Assembly (NCBI GenBank): GCA_034002405.1
Contig: JAVFAS010000089.1
Coordinates: 1 to 10,893 of the forward strand
Direction: 5' to 3'
Origin: SZUA-365 sp034002405
Lineage (GTDB): Bacteria > Bacteroidota > Ignavibacteria > SZUA-365
DNA: 10,893 bases
The notes beneath the pieces are model-generated. The model ran no database searches. It was not told the DNA's origin and worked only from the letters and a program-made list of their open reading frames with translations. Of this stretch, positions 10,830 to 10,893 are shown piece by piece. Numbering within the stretch: position 1 is the first letter of the stretch; each line of letters begins with the position of its first letter. The position numbers and the translations under genes were made by a program.

Positions 10830-10893
10830 TTATTCGCTGGCGGGAGTTCCGGAGATGGGGACGACAAGGAAGCTTGCGATCGCGCGTTCGATG
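10830..10893 (-). CDS. Possible C-terminal end of a convergent gene, partial
   Basis: Reading the minus strand from the right edge gives IERAIASFLVVPISGTPASE and then TAA (10832-10830). Third codon positions are mostly C, as in the certain genes of this window, and a hairpin follows about 38 bp downstream, as expected for a gene end. Only 20 residues are visible and I recognise no family. The alternative is the start of a plus-strand gene at ATG 10855 (MGTTRKLAIARSM), which has GGGAG 8 nt upstream. I favour the minus strand on codon use, with low confidence. Confidence 0.35.
   Translation of the reverse strand, partial: IERAIASFLVVPISGTPASE

Noticed and set aside
10526..10867. 113-codon minus-strand frame with His-Pro-Phe-Thr-Pro-Ser repeats
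   Set aside because: It is the translation of the octamer array on the strand without stops, and begins and ends in unrelated sequence.

Overview
The window is a GC-rich (roughly 60% or more by eye) bacterial chromosomal segment, densely coded, with no mobile element, CRISPR array, tRNA or rRNA that I can see. Gene content points tentatively to the FCB group (Bacteroidota, Chlorobiota, Ignavibacteria and relatives). It carries a single-chain pyruvate:ferredoxin oxidoreductase, a short PepSY-associated TM protein paired with an OB-fold-like lipoprotein, and a DUF2723/TMEM260-like membrane glycosyltransferase with a C-terminal TPR-like tail. Some spacers also hold AT-rich boxes close to the Bacteroidota TAnnTTTG promoter element. 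This placement is an inference from gene families, not from a marker phylogeny.

Layout. Bases 1-2827 (minus strand) hold the first 942 codons of nifJ, which runs off the left edge. A 434-bp divergent spacer follows, with an imperfect inverted repeat and promoter-like boxes. On the plus strand come aspS (aspartyl-tRNA synthetase, 3262-5037), a 9-bp-period repeat that takes in the aspS stop codon, and hutI (imidazolonepropionase, 5138-6397). After an 8-bp-period repeat array (about 6424-6542) there is a probable four-gene operon: an OB-fold-like lipoprotein (6567-7166), a three-helix PepSY-associated membrane protein (7176-7739), an ABC transporter ATPase (7771-8697) and the TMEM260-like glycosyltransferase (8694-10652, ATGA overlap with the ATPase gene). 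A second 8-bp array (10635-10762) starts inside the last codons of the glycosyltransferase gene. It is followed by a perfect hairpin (10771-10792) and what may be the 3' end of a convergent minus-strand gene.

How the genes work together. nifJ, aspS and hutI are unrelated housekeeping or catabolic genes: pyruvate oxidation to acetyl-CoA with ferredoxin reduction, charging of tRNA-Asp, and histidine degradation. The four-gene cluster is an envelope-related unit: lipoprotein, inner-membrane protein, transport ATPase without a visible permease, and a polytopic sugar transferase. The lipoprotein/PepSY pair looks like a functional couple; the link to the ATPase and glycosyltransferase may be only shared transcription.

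The most unusual aspect is the set of three short-period tandem repeats, each directly at or just after the stop codon of a plus-strand gene. The two octamer arrays carry TGA in nearly every unit, so they close all three sense frames while leaving the antisense strand open. I do not see a clear new defence, secretion or biosynthetic system here.
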